Shown here in pieces: positions 1 to 14,127 of a DNA stretch of 64,000 bases (its first letter is position 1; each line of letters starts with the position of its first letter). The position numbers were made by a program, and so were the translations under genes. This DNA is from Chlorocebus sabaeus (taxonomy: Eukaryota > Chordata > Mammalia > Primates > Cercopithecidae). The stretch lies in NCBI RefSeq assembly GCF_047675955.1, contig NC_132910.1:113319143-113383142 (forward strand). Reading direction: 5' to 3'. A model generated the notes under the pieces. That model saw nothing but the letters and a program-made list of their open reading frames with translations, was not told where the DNA came from and did no database searches.

Positions 1-94
1 GAAGTTAGAAAACACCTATGTCATGGATTGAGGCCTGAAATATGTAAAAGTTTAAACAACTAGGAGAGGAGCAGAAATCATCAGAGAAGCTGAA

Positions 95-595
95 AATGAG
101 TTTCCAAATATGCAGATCCAGAATTAAAAGAGAGAAGGACCTCTAAAATCAAGTGAAAAGAGGGCTTCAATAAAAGGCAGTGACCAACTACATCTAATAC
201 AGCTGGTAAGACATTTATGCTCAGAGAAATGAGCATTGAATTTGGCAACACTGATTACCTTAACAAGAGCTATTTTACTGGAGCAATGGGGTGGAGGGGG
301 AAGACTGAAGAACCTTCAAGAAAAATATTAAAAGGTACAACAAGGATGCAGTTTGACTCATTAAGAAAAATTTGTTATAAAGAGAAGCAGAGACATGTAG
401 GGTAGTTGCATTGTGCCTAAAGAAGGATGATATTTTGACGTATGTACATTGATGGAAATAATCTAGTGATTTGATGACACAGGAGAAAAAGAGAAGACAC
501 TTAAGATCATTTTGGTAAAATTGAGAAGGAATTGGATGGTACATGACTAAAGGTGATTTGCAGAGAGGGGAACATCACATAAGCTCATATAATAG
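95..595 (-). mobile_element. L2 LINE fragment, antisense (reverse transcriptase region)
   Basis: A decayed L2 (CR1-like) LINE lying on the minus strand. Several blocks match the antisense of the L2 ORF2 consensus in the right order: a block near 185-205 (the antisense of the former conserved RT stretch), the gaatttggcaacac block at 238-251, the ggagcaatggggtgg block at 280-294 and the agagaagcagagacatg block near 380-396. The L2 reading frame is destroyed by indels. It covers the same part of L2 as 5190-5580. Family assignment is by recalled consensus. Confidence 0.7.
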
Positions 596-599
596 CAAA

Positions 600-1165
600 A
601 AATGGTAAAACATATAGGTAGAGGCTCAGTACAGTAGGTAGAGATTCTTTATGGTCTATGTGAATAATAAATATCAAATATACATTTAGATTATTTTGTA
701 CACATAACTGTCATATCATTACCCTCTAAAAACATAAAAGGAAATCTAAATTCTATTTTATGCTGACAATGGAATTATACAACAGTGCCTCTGCTTTCTT
801 GCATGTGTGACTTCATGAGCACATTGTATTATCTAAACATTTAGAAATAAGACACCAATAAGGATACATAGTTGCCATTAGGTCATAGTTAAACATATTT
901 GATTTTAAAAATAGCTCTAAAAGAACACATATGCATTTGTGTACATACACAAGTAGAGAAAGGGAACTGTCCCTAGTTAATAAAATATTAAACATATTCA
1001 CTGTCACAATGGTCAAGAAAATGAGAAAAATATAAAAACAAATTGATGAGCAAAATTTGATTAACACGTTCAATGTTTATTAAATGGTTGTTTAATACCA
1101 CTGACTTTTTAAAAATTCTATTTAGTAATAAATATCCAAAGTGTTAGATATAATTTTAATTAAAG
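600..1165. other. Unassigned AT-rich sequence
   Basis: No gene, splice-flanked open frame or repeat family was recognised. The sequence is AT-rich single-copy-looking DNA. Confidence 0.5.
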
Positions 1166-1169
1166 TAGT

Positions 1170-1290
1170 AGGATGCAAATTAGTGCAAAGCATTTTGTGA
1201 AGTTTGTTAATAGCTGAGATAGAATCTCATTAAATTGTGAGCTATTATTATTTATAGACAACAAGATAAGTGACTAATTTTGTTTCACTT
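1170..1290 (-). mobile_element. Possible MIR fragment, antisense
   Basis: The order of a gcaaagcattttgtgaag-like block, a tctcattaaattgtgag block and a ctattattatttatagac block resembles the antisense MIR core. The match is short and diverged, so this is a weak call. Confidence 0.35.
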
Positions 1291-1299
1291 CCTGACTTT

Positions 1300-2740
1300 T
1301 CAGGTTTTTTTAAATGAACATATTTTAATGATCAATAAATTCATTAGATAAACATGAATATCTGAGGAATTTTCATCATTACAATGGTAATATAATATAA
1401 ATCAGAATGTGAATCTCCAATGATAAGAGAATGTTCTACGATGGTTTGAACACTCCATGGCAATTATTTAGCAAGAGGGAAATACTCAAAGTGTAATTCT
1501 AAGAAATGAAAGTATACCCTACATATATTTCTATATACCTATCTATGTCTATTTGTATTGAAGAGAGAGAGAAAGCAAGAAAAAGTTGGCAAATTGTGTT
1601 TAATGAAGACAGTGGCCCTATCTTGTACTCTCTGTAGGCTTACAGCCAAGTCAATATCTGGCACAAAGTAGATGCCCAATTATTATGTGTGGAAAGAATG
1701 CATGCATGTAAGATTGATACATCAAGGCTGAAAGTAATATGTTAAAATATTATACATACCAAGGTTGACTTTGGGTAATACAATTACAGAAGTTTTTTTT
1801 AATGTTAAAATTCTTTATATATCTGTATTATTGAATGTTCCTATGATAAAAAGGCATTTATTACCCTGATCTAACATACTCAAAGAGAGTATCAAACACA
1901 TGTCAAAGTAACCTTAGGCATGTTTTTAAAAAATAGATTGAAAAAGACTTTCATTCTTACCAAAAAATATCGTAATTTTTTGGAAATCACAGAGAAATGG
2001 CTGCTTTGATTAAAATTAAACTTAAAATATCTCTAGTTCTGTAGCAACTTTTTGTACAATGCAACTATAAAAATATCTGCTGACGGTTAATTATTGTTAG
2101 AGTTGAAATTAGTATTCCAGCTACCAACTCTTCAGAGAAACCTTAGTGTAACAGAAAAGAAGCACCAGATGTTCAGATGGCTGCAATTTTGTCCTCAGCA
2201 AAGGTTATAATCAGGTTCACAATATAAGGCTCAATGAAGAAGCAGCATAATATAGAAGAAAAGTACATTGAGCAAAAACTCAAAAATGAACTCAAAATTA
2301 GTCTCCATCACTTAATAATTATGAGTTTGATTCATCCTTAACTGTTGCAAGCTTCAATTGCTTCAACTATATAACAGAGATCATAATAACGACTTACTTG
2401 CTAATTTCAAACATATTTTAGTATATTTGTCATGTTTCAAAGAATCTCTGTTGTGCATTTTTCTTTTTGCAGCAAATCAGTCTCTTATTTTTCTTCCCTC
2501 CCTGTCAAATATATGCCTTCAAAATATTTTTTCAATAAAACAAATATTAATCATGTTGTAGCAAGTGACCAACTTTTATTGACATAACGGCCACGGGACA
2601 ATTATTTTGGGAAATGTTTTTATAGTTTTTTTACTTAAAATACAGATTTCATTGCATTTGGTTCAATAGCACCAAGCAAAAATGTGATTTTCTTCACATT
2701 GTTTACATAATTCTACTTTAAAGCTGCTGGAGCTAAAAAT
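1300..2740. other. Mostly unassigned AT-rich sequence with a short L2/MIR-like tail
   Basis: Only 1615-1710 resembles something known: a tctggcacaaagtagatgcc block followed by a gaatgcatgc end, which looks like the sense 3' tail shared by L2 and MIR. The rest is AT-rich with no gene or repeat that I recognise. Confidence 0.4.
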
Positions 2741-2744
2741 AGTG

Positions 2745-3365
2745 CCAGATTATAGATCTTGCTATTTCCACATGGCCAGAGTAGGAGGCTCCTGTAGGCT
2801 GTAGAATCTGCAGCTTCTGAGTCAGCCACCCCTTCAGCCAAAGTTTCCTCTGGATGTTAGGCACAGTGCCCACATTTCTCAAAGAGACTTCCAAACTATT
2901 TCCCCAGGTCACTTCTGTAAGCTCTCTTTCCTGTGGATTCTCCACCATCCCATCATTACAGAAAAGCCTGAACTTGCTAGAGTTCACCTGTATTCCTCTT
3001 CATCTTCCCTTCTACTGGCCCTTTGTAACTATATCACTAAAATCAGTACATTTCTTATATTCTTGTCTTCTCCAAAGGATTTGCTCTCCTTCCTGACTGT
3101 AACTGAAACCAGATTACTCACTGAGAGTTTTGGTTTCCTTTCATCTCTGTTGTTTTTTGGCCGCTCTCTTGCCAGAAGCCTATAAATTGGCAAGTACACG
3201 CACATATAACCCTAGTCCCTTCAAGACTAATATTTCTTCACCTTCTTTCAAAAATCACTGTTCTAATTTTTGAAAAGAAACCTCACTTCCTATACAAAAT
3301 TATTTTCAGTTCTTAGTCCTATGTGTCTTCCCATTTATATGTGAATTCCTCATAAGTATTTTCCA
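2745..3365. other. Unassigned moderately GC-richer block
   Basis: 2760-3110 is less AT-rich than its surroundings and has short open frames on both strands (84 codons minus, 80 codons plus) that resemble no protein I know. Neither has a convincing context. It may be old L2 sense sequence leading into the next block, but the match is not good enough to assign. Confidence 0.35.
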
Positions 3366-3557
3366 TATCTACTAATGCCTTTTCCCTGCTACCTGCATTA
3401 CACACCAACATGACTGTCACCAATATCACTTGCTACAATACTTCTTCATAGGGCTACAAAGGCTTATATTTCTATACATCCAACTGATATATTAAATTCC
3501 TCCATGTACTTGATTACTCAGAGGCATTCAATACCAATAACTACGCTCAACTTCTTA

Positions 3558-3569
3558 AAATTCTCCAGT
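3558..3569 (+). repeat. Target site duplication of Alu (left copy)
   Basis: The 12 bases aaattctccagt at 3558-3569 recur at 3880-3891, directly flanking the Alu and its A-rich tail. This marks a standard L1-mediated insertion. Confidence 0.85.
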
Positions 3570-3901
<332 letters not shown>

Positions 3902-4189
3902 TCAATGTCCCCACAGTCTCCTGAGTTCCTACCACATCCTTTATCTCCTATTTTGCTTGCCAACTAGTTTCACTACATTGATTATATGTTGAATTTATTC
4001 ATGACCCAGCAGAGATTTATCCTTTCCTCTTCTATGCACTCTTCCCCTAGGATCTCATTTGTATCCATGACTATAATTCCCCACAGAAGATTCTCAAATA
4101 TATACTTCTGCTCCATGAATAATAAGTCTTCCACTTTTGGAAGATAAAATCGGGTAATATATGAAAGACTAAGAAATAGAGGCAAGTTA

Positions 4190-6300
4190 TTCGGGAAGGG
4201 GTCTCTGAGAAGCTGACATTTGAGTTGAAATTGGGATCATGGAAAAGGCTGTGGTGAGGATCCATGAGAAGGGGCCTTCATCAGAGAGAGCGTCAGCTGC
4301 CAATCATCATAGAGGGTGCAGAGTGAGATTGGCAGGATAAGCAGAGACCAAATGTCATAGGGCTTTGAAAGCCACCAAAAGAGTTTTGATTGTCTACATG
4401 TGATGAGAAAACATTGGAGAACATTAAGCAAGAGAGAGACAAGATTTGACTTAGGCTTTAATCAACTTGGCTGCTGTGCAGAGCAGGTGGATAAGTTCAA
4501 GAGGGAATGCAGCAGGGTCAGTTCACAGGCTTACGCAGAGATCAGGTTAAGCCATACTGGTGGCATGAGCAAGGGGTGTAGGTGTAGAGAAGGAAAAGAT
4601 GAGAACTTATCGTTTTCTTTTACATATATATACATGATACCATTATATAATATATATTTCATACGTATGTATTTCAGGGAGTTCATAAATCTTTGTTGAA
4701 TTAGATATAGTATATGGGTTGTCAGGAGGAAAAGAAAGTCAAGAATGTCTTCTATAGTTTTGCCTTTAAAAAAAAAAAGAAGATTTTGGTGCTCCATAGT
4801 AGAATGGGAAAGGTTTTCGAGGTGTGAACGGGGGAGGCAAATCGGTAGTTTTATTCTTTCCTATATTATATTGAGAGGCTATAATATATCTGAGTGAATA
4901 AGTCATAAAGGCAGTTGGACATGCGAATCTGAAGCTCAGGGATAATGCCTAGGTTGAGATAATGTTAGATACTATTATATAATAATCAATATGATGGTAA
5001 TATTTTAATCCAATGGCAAAATGTGATCACATAGGAGAACTGAAGTAAAAAGAAAGTAGAAGAGGTGGAGGATAGGACCCAAGGGTTCACCAGTGTTTAG
5101 AGTCCTTACAAAGCAGTAAGGAGACAAGGAAGAGAAGCCACTGAGGTATAAGTAAAATCTAATGCATTAGAGGTTTTGGAAACACAGAACAGAAATTGTA
5201 TTCAAGGAGGTTGTGGTAAACTGTGTTGAACGTTATTGAAGTTTATTAGATTAATACAGATATCTGACCATTGGCATATACACCACTGCCAACTTTGGTA
5301 AGAACTCCTGTTAAGCGTGAAAGCCAGATTGAAACTGGTTGAGGAAAAATCTGGAAATATGGAAAGAGAGACACCAATAGACAAAGACAATTTTTTCCTA
5401 GGAGTTTTAGTCTTGTGGGAAGGAAAGAAACATATGAGGAGTAGCTGAAAAACAAATCTGAGCTCAAAGGAGATTTTTAAAAGATATTTATGTTGAAATA
5501 TGTCTGTGTGTTGATTAGAGTACTTCAAAAGAGATAAGACAAATTTGATGCAGAAGACAGAATGGAAGGTAGGAGTCTTAGGAATGTGATAGTAATCTAA
5601 GTCTAATTCAAAATTAAATTGGCCCTAGAGAGAGGGGAGAAATATTTCATTGTCATGTCAATCCCTACAAGGACTATCTTATTACAGATGCAGGTAGGTT
5701 GGCGGAGTTGGTGGTAGAAGGATGATTTTTTTTTTTTTTTCACTGATCTTACTTACTTTTTAGTGAAATGTGAAAAAGGCAACACTTCAAATTGAGAAAT
5801 GTGGAGAATTTTAGGAAACTTGAGGAAAGAGGATATGGTGTAAAAAAGCCATTTTAGGAAAAGAGAAAATGAGTTTACTGAGAAAGTAAAGTACTCTGTA
5901 TTTGCTGAGTATTCAGTTTTAAGTTTTGTTCATGAAGTTTAAATGAGTCCAGTGAACCTGGTGTGTTTCTGTCAGTGCTCAGCTGCTTCAGCTGAGTTAT
6001 AATACAGATAGGTAGTTGGGTTTGGCCAAAGGCCTTACGGGTGTGAATAGCAGAAGGAAAAAGGAAGAGAAAATGTTCCATGATATTATTATAGTGCTGG
6101 ACCATGAAATCTCAGTTGAGTGACAAATATGAAGCCATAAAACAGTTAATAGATTATGAATTATAGTGAAAAAATGGTAAGTTCACTGAATTGGAGGTCT
6201 TAATGAGGTCAAATAATTTTGGAGTGGGATCACAAGAATAGGAAGAGATAATACATTGCAAGGTTTGGGATCAAGGTCATGGCAAGGTCTGGGGTGTGCA
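4190..6300 (-). mobile_element. Long L2 LINE copy, antisense, about 2 kb
   Basis: One of the better-preserved old elements here. Collinear antisense L2 blocks include gacatttgagttgaaatt (4217), the gctttgaaagccacc block (4362), tgactt...ggctgctgtgcag (4450-4480), aggcagttggacatgcgaat (4910-4929), the agattgaaactggttgag block (5328), attacagatgcaggtaggtt (5681-5700) and ctcagctgcttcagctgag (5978). The 5190-5560 part corresponds to the former RT core. The frame is broken throughout, so no protein can be made. A second, shorter copy in the same orientation is at 95-595. Confidence 0.8.
5730..5742. repeat. Poly-T tract
   Basis: A 13-14 base T run inside the antisense L2 copy. No SINE follows it, so it is a simple tract rather than a retroposon tail. 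Confidence 0.7.
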
Positions 6301-7420
6301 CATTTGAGTTCACAGCTATACTGGCTTTTCTTTTGTGGTGATAGACAGCAAAGAAGGCAGGCAGCAGTGTTGTATCATCAGCACAGCAAGAGCATCAAAA
6401 CCAGCCTTATTGCTTTCACTCTTTTCCTCCAAAATTTAACCCTAATCTTCACATGAAGAATGAGTGTTGGGCACTCATTGTAATAATACAATACTAATAA
6501 AAGCATAATTCTGGTACATACTGCTGAAAAGTGAATAAATATATACCTAAAAGAGTAAGAACCACTATTATAACTGTATGTTTCAGTCAGTGGTAATATA
6601 ACACGTACTCAGAAAATACGCACTTTAAATACCATGATCTATTAAGGCAATACAATCCATTCTTAAAATAATTTCAAAATTCACCAAAATGCTTAAAGAC
6701 CTCTGTAGGTTATGTTTGGATAGAGAAACTTCAAATTAGTTTCTGGAAAATGAATTTTATGTGTTGAGTAGAATTAGAGAACAGACTCTCACTAAAAGCC
6801 TAGACCTATTTTCTGGAAATTTCCGTTGACTGTAACTAATGCAGCCACTTACTCTAATGCTATGTTTAGTTGTACTCTGCCACCACTCAGTTGTTTTTTA
6901 TCCGGCATATCATGTGTGCGTACCCTCTCAGAGCTGGGCTATTCCAGGAAATTGTCTGTCAGACGTCTGAACATCTACTGTTCTGGGGGTAATCAGGCTT
7001 TTTCCTATATTATTAGGCGAATTCGGCAAAGAGATTTGTGTCTTAAGAAAAAAAACTCAATCGGATTTTAAAAATATATAAAACCATTCTTATCTATGAA
7101 AACAGAAGAGATGGATAGAATTAAACTCTAATTATAGACATTGTCATATAAAGAAACATGCAAAATTAGAAAACAAGAATAAATGAGCATTTTGTGTTTT
7201 AATTTTTACCTAGAAGAAGAATTGATAAAAATATACTCATTTTTAAGCGAGAAAAATAAAAAACCACTAATAAAAGTCAGGAAAAGGAAAAAACAAACAT
7301 ACCTGACTTTTCTCATTGTATTCTATTTTAGATCCTAGGAGCAACTTATTTAGTTTTTTAGACTTGGGTGTGGAGAGTAAAGAGAAGGGACTGTAATATA
7401 TAAGAGACAGCTCTAGGAAT
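6300..7420. other. Unassigned AT-rich sequence
   Basis: No gene or repeat recognised. An 81-codon plus-strand frame at 6826-7071 has no recognisable domain and no supporting context. Confidence 0.5.
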
Positions 7421-7424
7421 TTAT

Positions 7425-7630
7425 CATCAATCACCCTGGGGTCATATTCTCATCAATCATGTAATCTCAGATAGATTACTTCCCATACCTAAATTTTTGT
7501 TTTCCATACATATAAGATGGAGATAATGAACATTCTTGCCCTATATGTTTCCTGGGGTTGAGTCTGTGATAAAATGTGGTAATAAATGTAGCAATTCTTT
7601 AAAAATTACTAGGCAAATAATAATTATATT
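7425..7630 (+). mobile_element. MIR SINE, sense
   Basis: Collinear with the MIR core: the agattacttcccatacc block, tttgttttccatacat, ataagatggagataatgaac (7512-7531) and a tail with tactaggcaaataataat. This is the typical signature of the ancient tRNA-derived mammalian SINE, heavily diverged. Confidence 0.6.
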
Positions 7631-10600
7631 ATCATTGTGCTAGTTCTGAGTTTGGTACGGGATCCTCCAATTCTCTGCAAATACTGACGCTGTAAAAATT
7701 TATGAAGAGCATTAAGCCTTATTCACTGCTTTGTGGAAGAGGAAATGGAAAGAACACATGACACACTATAGGAGTAGACGTTTCTTTAGAATTGTCCTTG
7801 ATGGCAATTTTGATTCCAAGTGGCTACTTCACCACTGTGCTATGAATGCAAGAACTGAAGCCTGCACAATGAAGGCCCGGCCTTTCAGGTGAATCTTATC
7901 TTGTTAGGGTGAGATAGAAAAAGAATGATATTAAAAGTATATTTCTAAAAGAAAGGACATGCAAGATCTTTAATGTCAGTCTCTTATGGGAAGTATCACA
8001 TTTTTATTCTGTATAAAAATTGTGTTTTCATTATATCTCCCCATGTTAAAATATAGAGAAATATGGCCAACAAGTGTGGAAATTCAACGAATCTACTGGC
8101 CATCAACTTTAGCTGTGGACTTTAGCCATGTTTGGCTATTTGCCACATTCCAGTGAAGGAATCTTACAGGGAATAGCTTTAGCAGGGCTGTGAGGAAAGA
8201 CTTAGGAATAGTTTAAGAAATAAAGCTCTTAGGTTGGTCAAGATGTATCTAAACTTAAGGACCTAGGATGCAGGACTTTATTTACTAGAAATGGAATAAC
8301 AGAAAAGAATAAGAAAATAAAAACGTTAAGAATAGTAGAGAGAATAAACAATGGGCAGTGTATATCTGTCCCATAAGAAAATGCCAAACTCCAATCATCC
8401 TCTGAGATTAACGTTGCCCTTTTCTCCTATCCTGCCTCCCACAGGAATGAAATGGACACAGAGTTTCATTTTAAGTGGGAGAGTACCTTTGCAATATCTC
8501 AGTGGATTATAAATGAGCTTCATATAAAGGTAGTGAAATGTATTATTAACCCCTAAAGATATAATTGCCTTGTACATAAGGCAGTGATGATAGCATAGAA
8601 ATGAAAATATTCAAAAACTCTCATTTCATACTCAGGTGATGCAAGTAACCATGGTAACATTTCCTGACAGCCTTAATTTAAATAGTAGATTCCAAAGAAA
8701 AAATTCCAAATGGACTCCAGAAAGGAAATGGATTATTCAAGGTCCACATAAATCTAATTTAAATAAGTGCTTTACACAAAAATGGAAAGTCTTTGTTTAC
8801 ATTACAACGTCTTTAGCTTTGTGTTCAACTTTGACAATGATTTATTTTCTTTTGAATGTATTTATTCACAATGATTCTTAAGTAGCAATCAAAAGCTTTC
8901 TATTGCTTTCCTGGTCACTACAATGTATGGAATGATGCTATGCCAATGTGACAGAGAGCAATATATTAAAAATAGAAGCAGCATCCCAATTCACAAGAGT
9001 TTTGATATGAGAATTTGGAGTAAACCAAACAGCTAGTTAACACAGCTATTGCTTTCCAATTCCCTATGTCCACAAAGAGATACACTTTGGAGCGATACAT
9101 TTACAAGAAGGACATTTCTACAAATACCTACGTATTACTTCTATGTAGAAGTTTGTCTTCAATTTCTTATAGGTTCTCTCACCCCATTGAGCTGGACTCA
9201 TGCATCATGCATAAGCCATTCTGACTTTTTAGAAACAAATTAGGTTTGAGCCACACATAAACCTGTTCCTCCATGTTTTCTTACTTTCTGTTTTTGTTCC
9301 TACTTGTCTTTCTAAGGTAGAGAGCACATTCTTAGCTGAATCTTATTATGGCTCCAAAATAGGAAAAGCACAATCGAAGAGGAGAGAGAATTTTCCCAAG
9401 CACATTCAATTTTAATCTTTTTTTTCAGACTTTCAACCACTACTGATGACCATATCCTATCACTGATGAGTCTATGTCTGTTAAAACTTTGTATATTGTA
9501 TCAGTGTTCTCTTTTCTGGAAGAGAGAAGCGGCAAAAATTATCCTTGGAAGTCTCTTGACAGTGATGATATATTACTAAATATATGGATGATTGCATCTT
9601 GTGAACTAATATTTGCAATGAGGTTTTATTTTAATTCATTGTATAGATTAATAGCATCTTTCAGTCAGGGACTAGGGATATATTTTTTTTAAAGTATGAA
9701 AAATGTGACACTATATGTTTCCAAAGCATAACATAGTATTTGTTTAAAAAAAAAAAAAAAAAAGGGTGGGAAATAAATGTCAGGTTTGATGAAGTTCTTC
9801 GGAATCTCTCAGGCTTGTTCTTGATGAATAAAGAGTGAAGAAAAAAATTCTGAGATGTCTTCTTCCTTACCTCACACACATTGGCCAAAACTTCCTGATA
9901 TCAATTCAAGCAGCAAATCTGAGCAGAGGTGTCAATGACTCAACTACTTTCAGAACTTAATAGAAATGACCTTGCATAGGCAACTCATCTAACTCTTTGA
10001 GGATAACTCATCAATTTAAGTTCATTTCACTTAATTTCAATGGGTATTTGGCATTCTCTTGCTTTAATCAATCCCATGATTCAAAAGCAGCCATCAAAAC
10101 CACTGTGATTTATTTTCAAATTTCTCAAAATTTGAAAGTCTGCATGCAAACCTTCACAACAATACTTTATAAATAAAACAACAGAACATTAAATATGAAT
10201 ATTTCATGCAACTCGGCCTATGTTATTACTACAGCACTATATTCAAATATTCAAAGTCCATTATGCAAGCATGTTATGAGCTTGTAGAGTCATTTTTGTA
10301 TATTTTTCTGTGTGGCTTATTTATTTTTTATAGTATGGTGATATGTAAGTGTATTATCATTCTCTAAAACTCTTTTACATGATTACACATTTTCAAGGTA
10401 ACTCAAAAAAAGTTCCTAAAACACTGATTTGTCATGGAACCTTACAGGTATTTTAACACCAAAGAAACACCATTCATTCTACTCTACAAAAGGTGTGGTC
10501 TCTAACCCATGTTTAATTTAGTTAAAAAAATCGGACGTATGTATATTACATTTTCTTTTGTGTCAAATACAAATTCTTAGAACGTGTTTTAGTTCACATC

Positions 10601-13140
10601 TATTATGTATGAAAGTGCAAGAAGTCCTGGAATTTTCTGAGAATAGGGCATCCAGAATTTGAGACATTTGCAAATTTGTACTAGAAGCATAATTACAAGC
10701 CTTCTATTTTTGTCAGTGTTTTGACATTTCTAGTGGTTATCTTGCTATGTGCCGCATGTGTAATAAAGGGTTTTTTTTTTTCGCCTTTTTTTTCAGTTAG
10801 GCTATCATAGCTAAAAAATTTAAATAAGAGTGTTAGTAGAGATTTTACTTAGATACCCAAGTTATTCCAGGAAATAGGCCACTTGATGATGATAGTCCAA
10901 CTATCACTCAGATGATATGAAAGGACTGCAAGTTGAGTGCATTATTGTCTAGATGAATAATGCTTGCCCAAGGTTCAAAGAAAAGACATAAGAAAAAATT
11001 AAATTTTGGTTTAAGTGGTCATTTTTAATGCTGGTAATCATCACTCCATAATTTTTCCAAACTTTCATTATTTGCACCGAAATTACAAAGCTGTGATTGG
11101 TAAACACAGATTAGTTAGGAAAGTGTGTGTAATATTTGAGCATAAAATCCTTATACTGATGTAAACACCCAATTCTATAAACGGTAGGTCCTGTCACAGG
11201 TTTACTTCCCCAAAAAGAAACGGAGCAGGCTTAACCTTCCTGGAGGCAGTTTCCAGATTTCAGCTAACACACTCTAATCCCTGTACCCTGACCGATTTTA
11301 TAGGAATTCCAATGTTTAATTCTGTGTATGGTCTTATGTGGCCTATGCACAGTTATTTTTAAATGCGAAATGAAGGATATACTTTTTGAAAGAAAGTAAA
11401 AATTAATGACTGCTTGAGGTTGGCCAGGCCCTACCATAGTCCAACTAATCCACATAGTGACTTTGGGAAAAAATAGAAAAAAATGTCCCTTAAGAGTAAA
11501 ATGCAGGCCAGTAGGCCCAGAGGAGGACTGGTGGGGGCGGGGTTGGCTTTCTAGGGATGTTGCGTGTTCTTTCTGTGGTAGGTAGACCTTGCATAATCTC
11601 AGACTGTCTTTGTAGGCAATTTGGAGTTTGTAACAGCCATCTCCCAGACTAAGATCTCCCAGCTATGGGGGAAAAGGCGGACTTCTTTAATCTCCTCAAG
11701 GATTGTACTAGATGCTTAACCTAGGAAAGGACAGAGTGCACGGATGTGTGAAAACAGACAGACCAGATTAGGGTATACGGGATGGAAATGGAAACAGTGT
11801 AGGCTACTGGGGAAAAAAAAAATAAAAAAATAAAAAGTAAATAAATAAATAAAACAGAAGGTAAGTGGGTTTTCATTGTTGACCTGAACAAGAGACTCAC
11901 TGGAGAAGAGAAGAGGGAAAAGCAATCCCTGCCGAGAACAGAACTGATGGCGACGGCTGCACGTGAAGGACCAGGTAGTCAAGTGTGTAGATCCATAAGC
12001 AGAAACAAGAAGTATGATCACTGCTTCACTTGGAACCCAGGAGGCCATATAGGATTGCAGTGGAAAATGGAATGTACCAAAAGCCCCAGATTTTGAACTA
12101 AAGGGTTTGGCACAAGTTCCACTGACATAGCTGATGCAGAAGAATAGAAAACAATATATTTTTTATTGTTTTATTATTTTTATAGTTCTATAATGTTAGG
12201 AAATGATAATCTAATAAATAACATTTACACTGTAATTCCTGCTACTGTGGTGAGCATGATTCTATTGATTTGGAATTGGTTTATTCCTGATACATCGATT
12301 GAACAGTAAGAAAACTCATAAGAAAAGTTTAAATTTCATTTAAGTGGTCACTTTTCATGCAATTATAGCAGCATAAAACACATCAATTATTTCCAATTGT
12401 CCATGACCACAGCTTTATCTATGTACGTGTCTATGTATCTAGAGACTAAGGGTGTTATTCAACTCTGCTTAGGTTTGGAGGAATGGCTTTCATAGCTATT
12501 ATAATTCATGGATCTCCTTCATAAAATAACTAAGTTTAAAATACATGCATACATCTTTTTAAAAGCATATAAACTTTCTCTCTTGTCCTTATTCATCACT
12601 TTAGTATTTTTATATATCCTCAAGTTAGTTAAATATGTCCAAGGCCTTTAATTACCAGAAGAAATTGTGTTATTTGATATGCATTCTGTTGCAAATCCCT
12701 GAATAGACTCTATAATCTAAGTATGAATTGTAAGAGATAATGCTTCAGGCCTTGTATTTTTTCTCTTTTGGTATAAAAAATTTTACCTGAACATCCAGTC
12801 CTACTCATAACTTCAAATGATTTCTCTGAGACAGAATTTCTTTAAGGAAACTTTAGACAGTCATTTTCATTTTAATAGACAGATAAAATTTGTAGCCTTC
12901 AATCTCAGCTTGAATGAAAGTCACTCAATGATATCAACTTTTTGAGAGATTTTCAACTGTGGAAAAATAGTTCTCCTTCTCTCAATAAACTGAAATTCCA
13001 GGAGCTAGTTATGCTTCAGGTAAATGTGACATCTTCCAAGGTACGCACAAGGCATGCACCTGGCTTCATGCCTATGGTGTGTGTGATTATATGTGTGAGT
13101 AGAAATAAAGCTATTAAAATATAGTTGAGTGAGCTATGTT
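7630..13140. other. Long gene-free, largely unassigned stretch
   Basis: About 5.5 kb of AT-rich DNA with no exon, SINE or LINE I can name. Small items include an A-run near 9747-9763, an A-rich tract with aaat units at 11811-11855, and a GC-richer block at 11480-12060 holding a 110-codon minus-strand frame with no recognisable domain. Two weakly similar stretches lie at 10985-11032 and 12314-12360 (see findings). Confidence 0.5.
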
Positions 13141-13149
13141 TGCTTTAGT

Positions 13150-13510
13150 GAAAATATTTAATTTAATCTTAATTTTCTATTCATTCCTTAGCTCTCTAAA
13201 CCTCCTTGGAATACTGTCACCACAACATTTGCCTAGAATTCCCTGTCCCGAATATACACTGGGATTACTGCCTCACTCACCTTAGACTTTGACACAAATA
13301 GTCACTCTCAATGAGGTTTTCATGAGTACCCTAATTAAAAGTCAATTTTATTTCTCAACTCTCATCTTCTTGTTTTTTCCCTGCTTTAATTTTCTACATG
13401 GCAATTCTTACCATGTAACACATTATGTGTCTTATTTTTTATTAGTCTTTCATTTAAAATGTAGGCCGCCTAAAGACATCCTACGGGATATAAAAACATA
13501 AATTGTACTT
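13150..13510 (+). mobile_element. L2 LINE 3' region, sense
   Basis: The tcaatgaggttttcatgagt block (13309) followed by accctaattaaaagtcaatt, then ccctgctttaattttctaca (13380-13399), matches the L2 3' untranslated consensus in order. It is truncated before the very end of the element. Confidence 0.6.
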
Positions 13511-13514
13511 AACT

Positions 13515-14120
13515 GCAGAATATCGCTGGAGATATTATCATACCTCTCAGCAAAATAATCCATGATCTGCCAGCTAGGCTTGCTGATGGGAATGTGCGTG
13601 GGATATACTAGCCTACTGGAATTCTCAAATTCTCATTCAATCTCTTTAGAACAAGACAGGATTGACTTTGCCTTTTATTTTCAACAACATCTAGCTCAGA
13701 GTACCAATTCAAGACTGGAATTGGAACAACCAACATGTAGACGTTAAGTGATAAGCACGAGATTCAAGCCACATGGTAAGAGTGAGCAGAAAGATAGAGT
13801 CTAAATCCCTCACTGATGGCACTGGCACTAGACTTCCTACCTCTAGACTCCCTCGCTTTGTGAGAAAAACAGCCCCTCAAGTGATGAAGCCATTGTTATT
13901 TGGGTATTCTATCAGGTAGTCGAATACAAACCCCAGTGGATGTAAATCTAAAAAACTCACAAAGCTCTACCCTCTTCCTGAATTCCAGTGATCCCCCACC
14001 TGAGAATTGTGCTCTCTAATTGTAAACTGTGCTACAAACATTTAAGCAAAGGGTTTACATATAAAATAGACTTCAGGATGGGTTTAATGTTCTGATCAAT
14101 ATTTTTAACTGTGGAGATTG
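13515..14120. other. Unassigned sequence
   Basis: No gene or repeat recognised. A 61-codon frame at 13562-13747 has no domain. Confidence 0.45.
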
Positions 14121-14127
14121 TAGGGAA

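Noticed and set aside
11811..11855. A-rich tract considered as a SINE tail
   Set aside because: No SINE body lies upstream on either strand, so it is left as low-complexity sequence.
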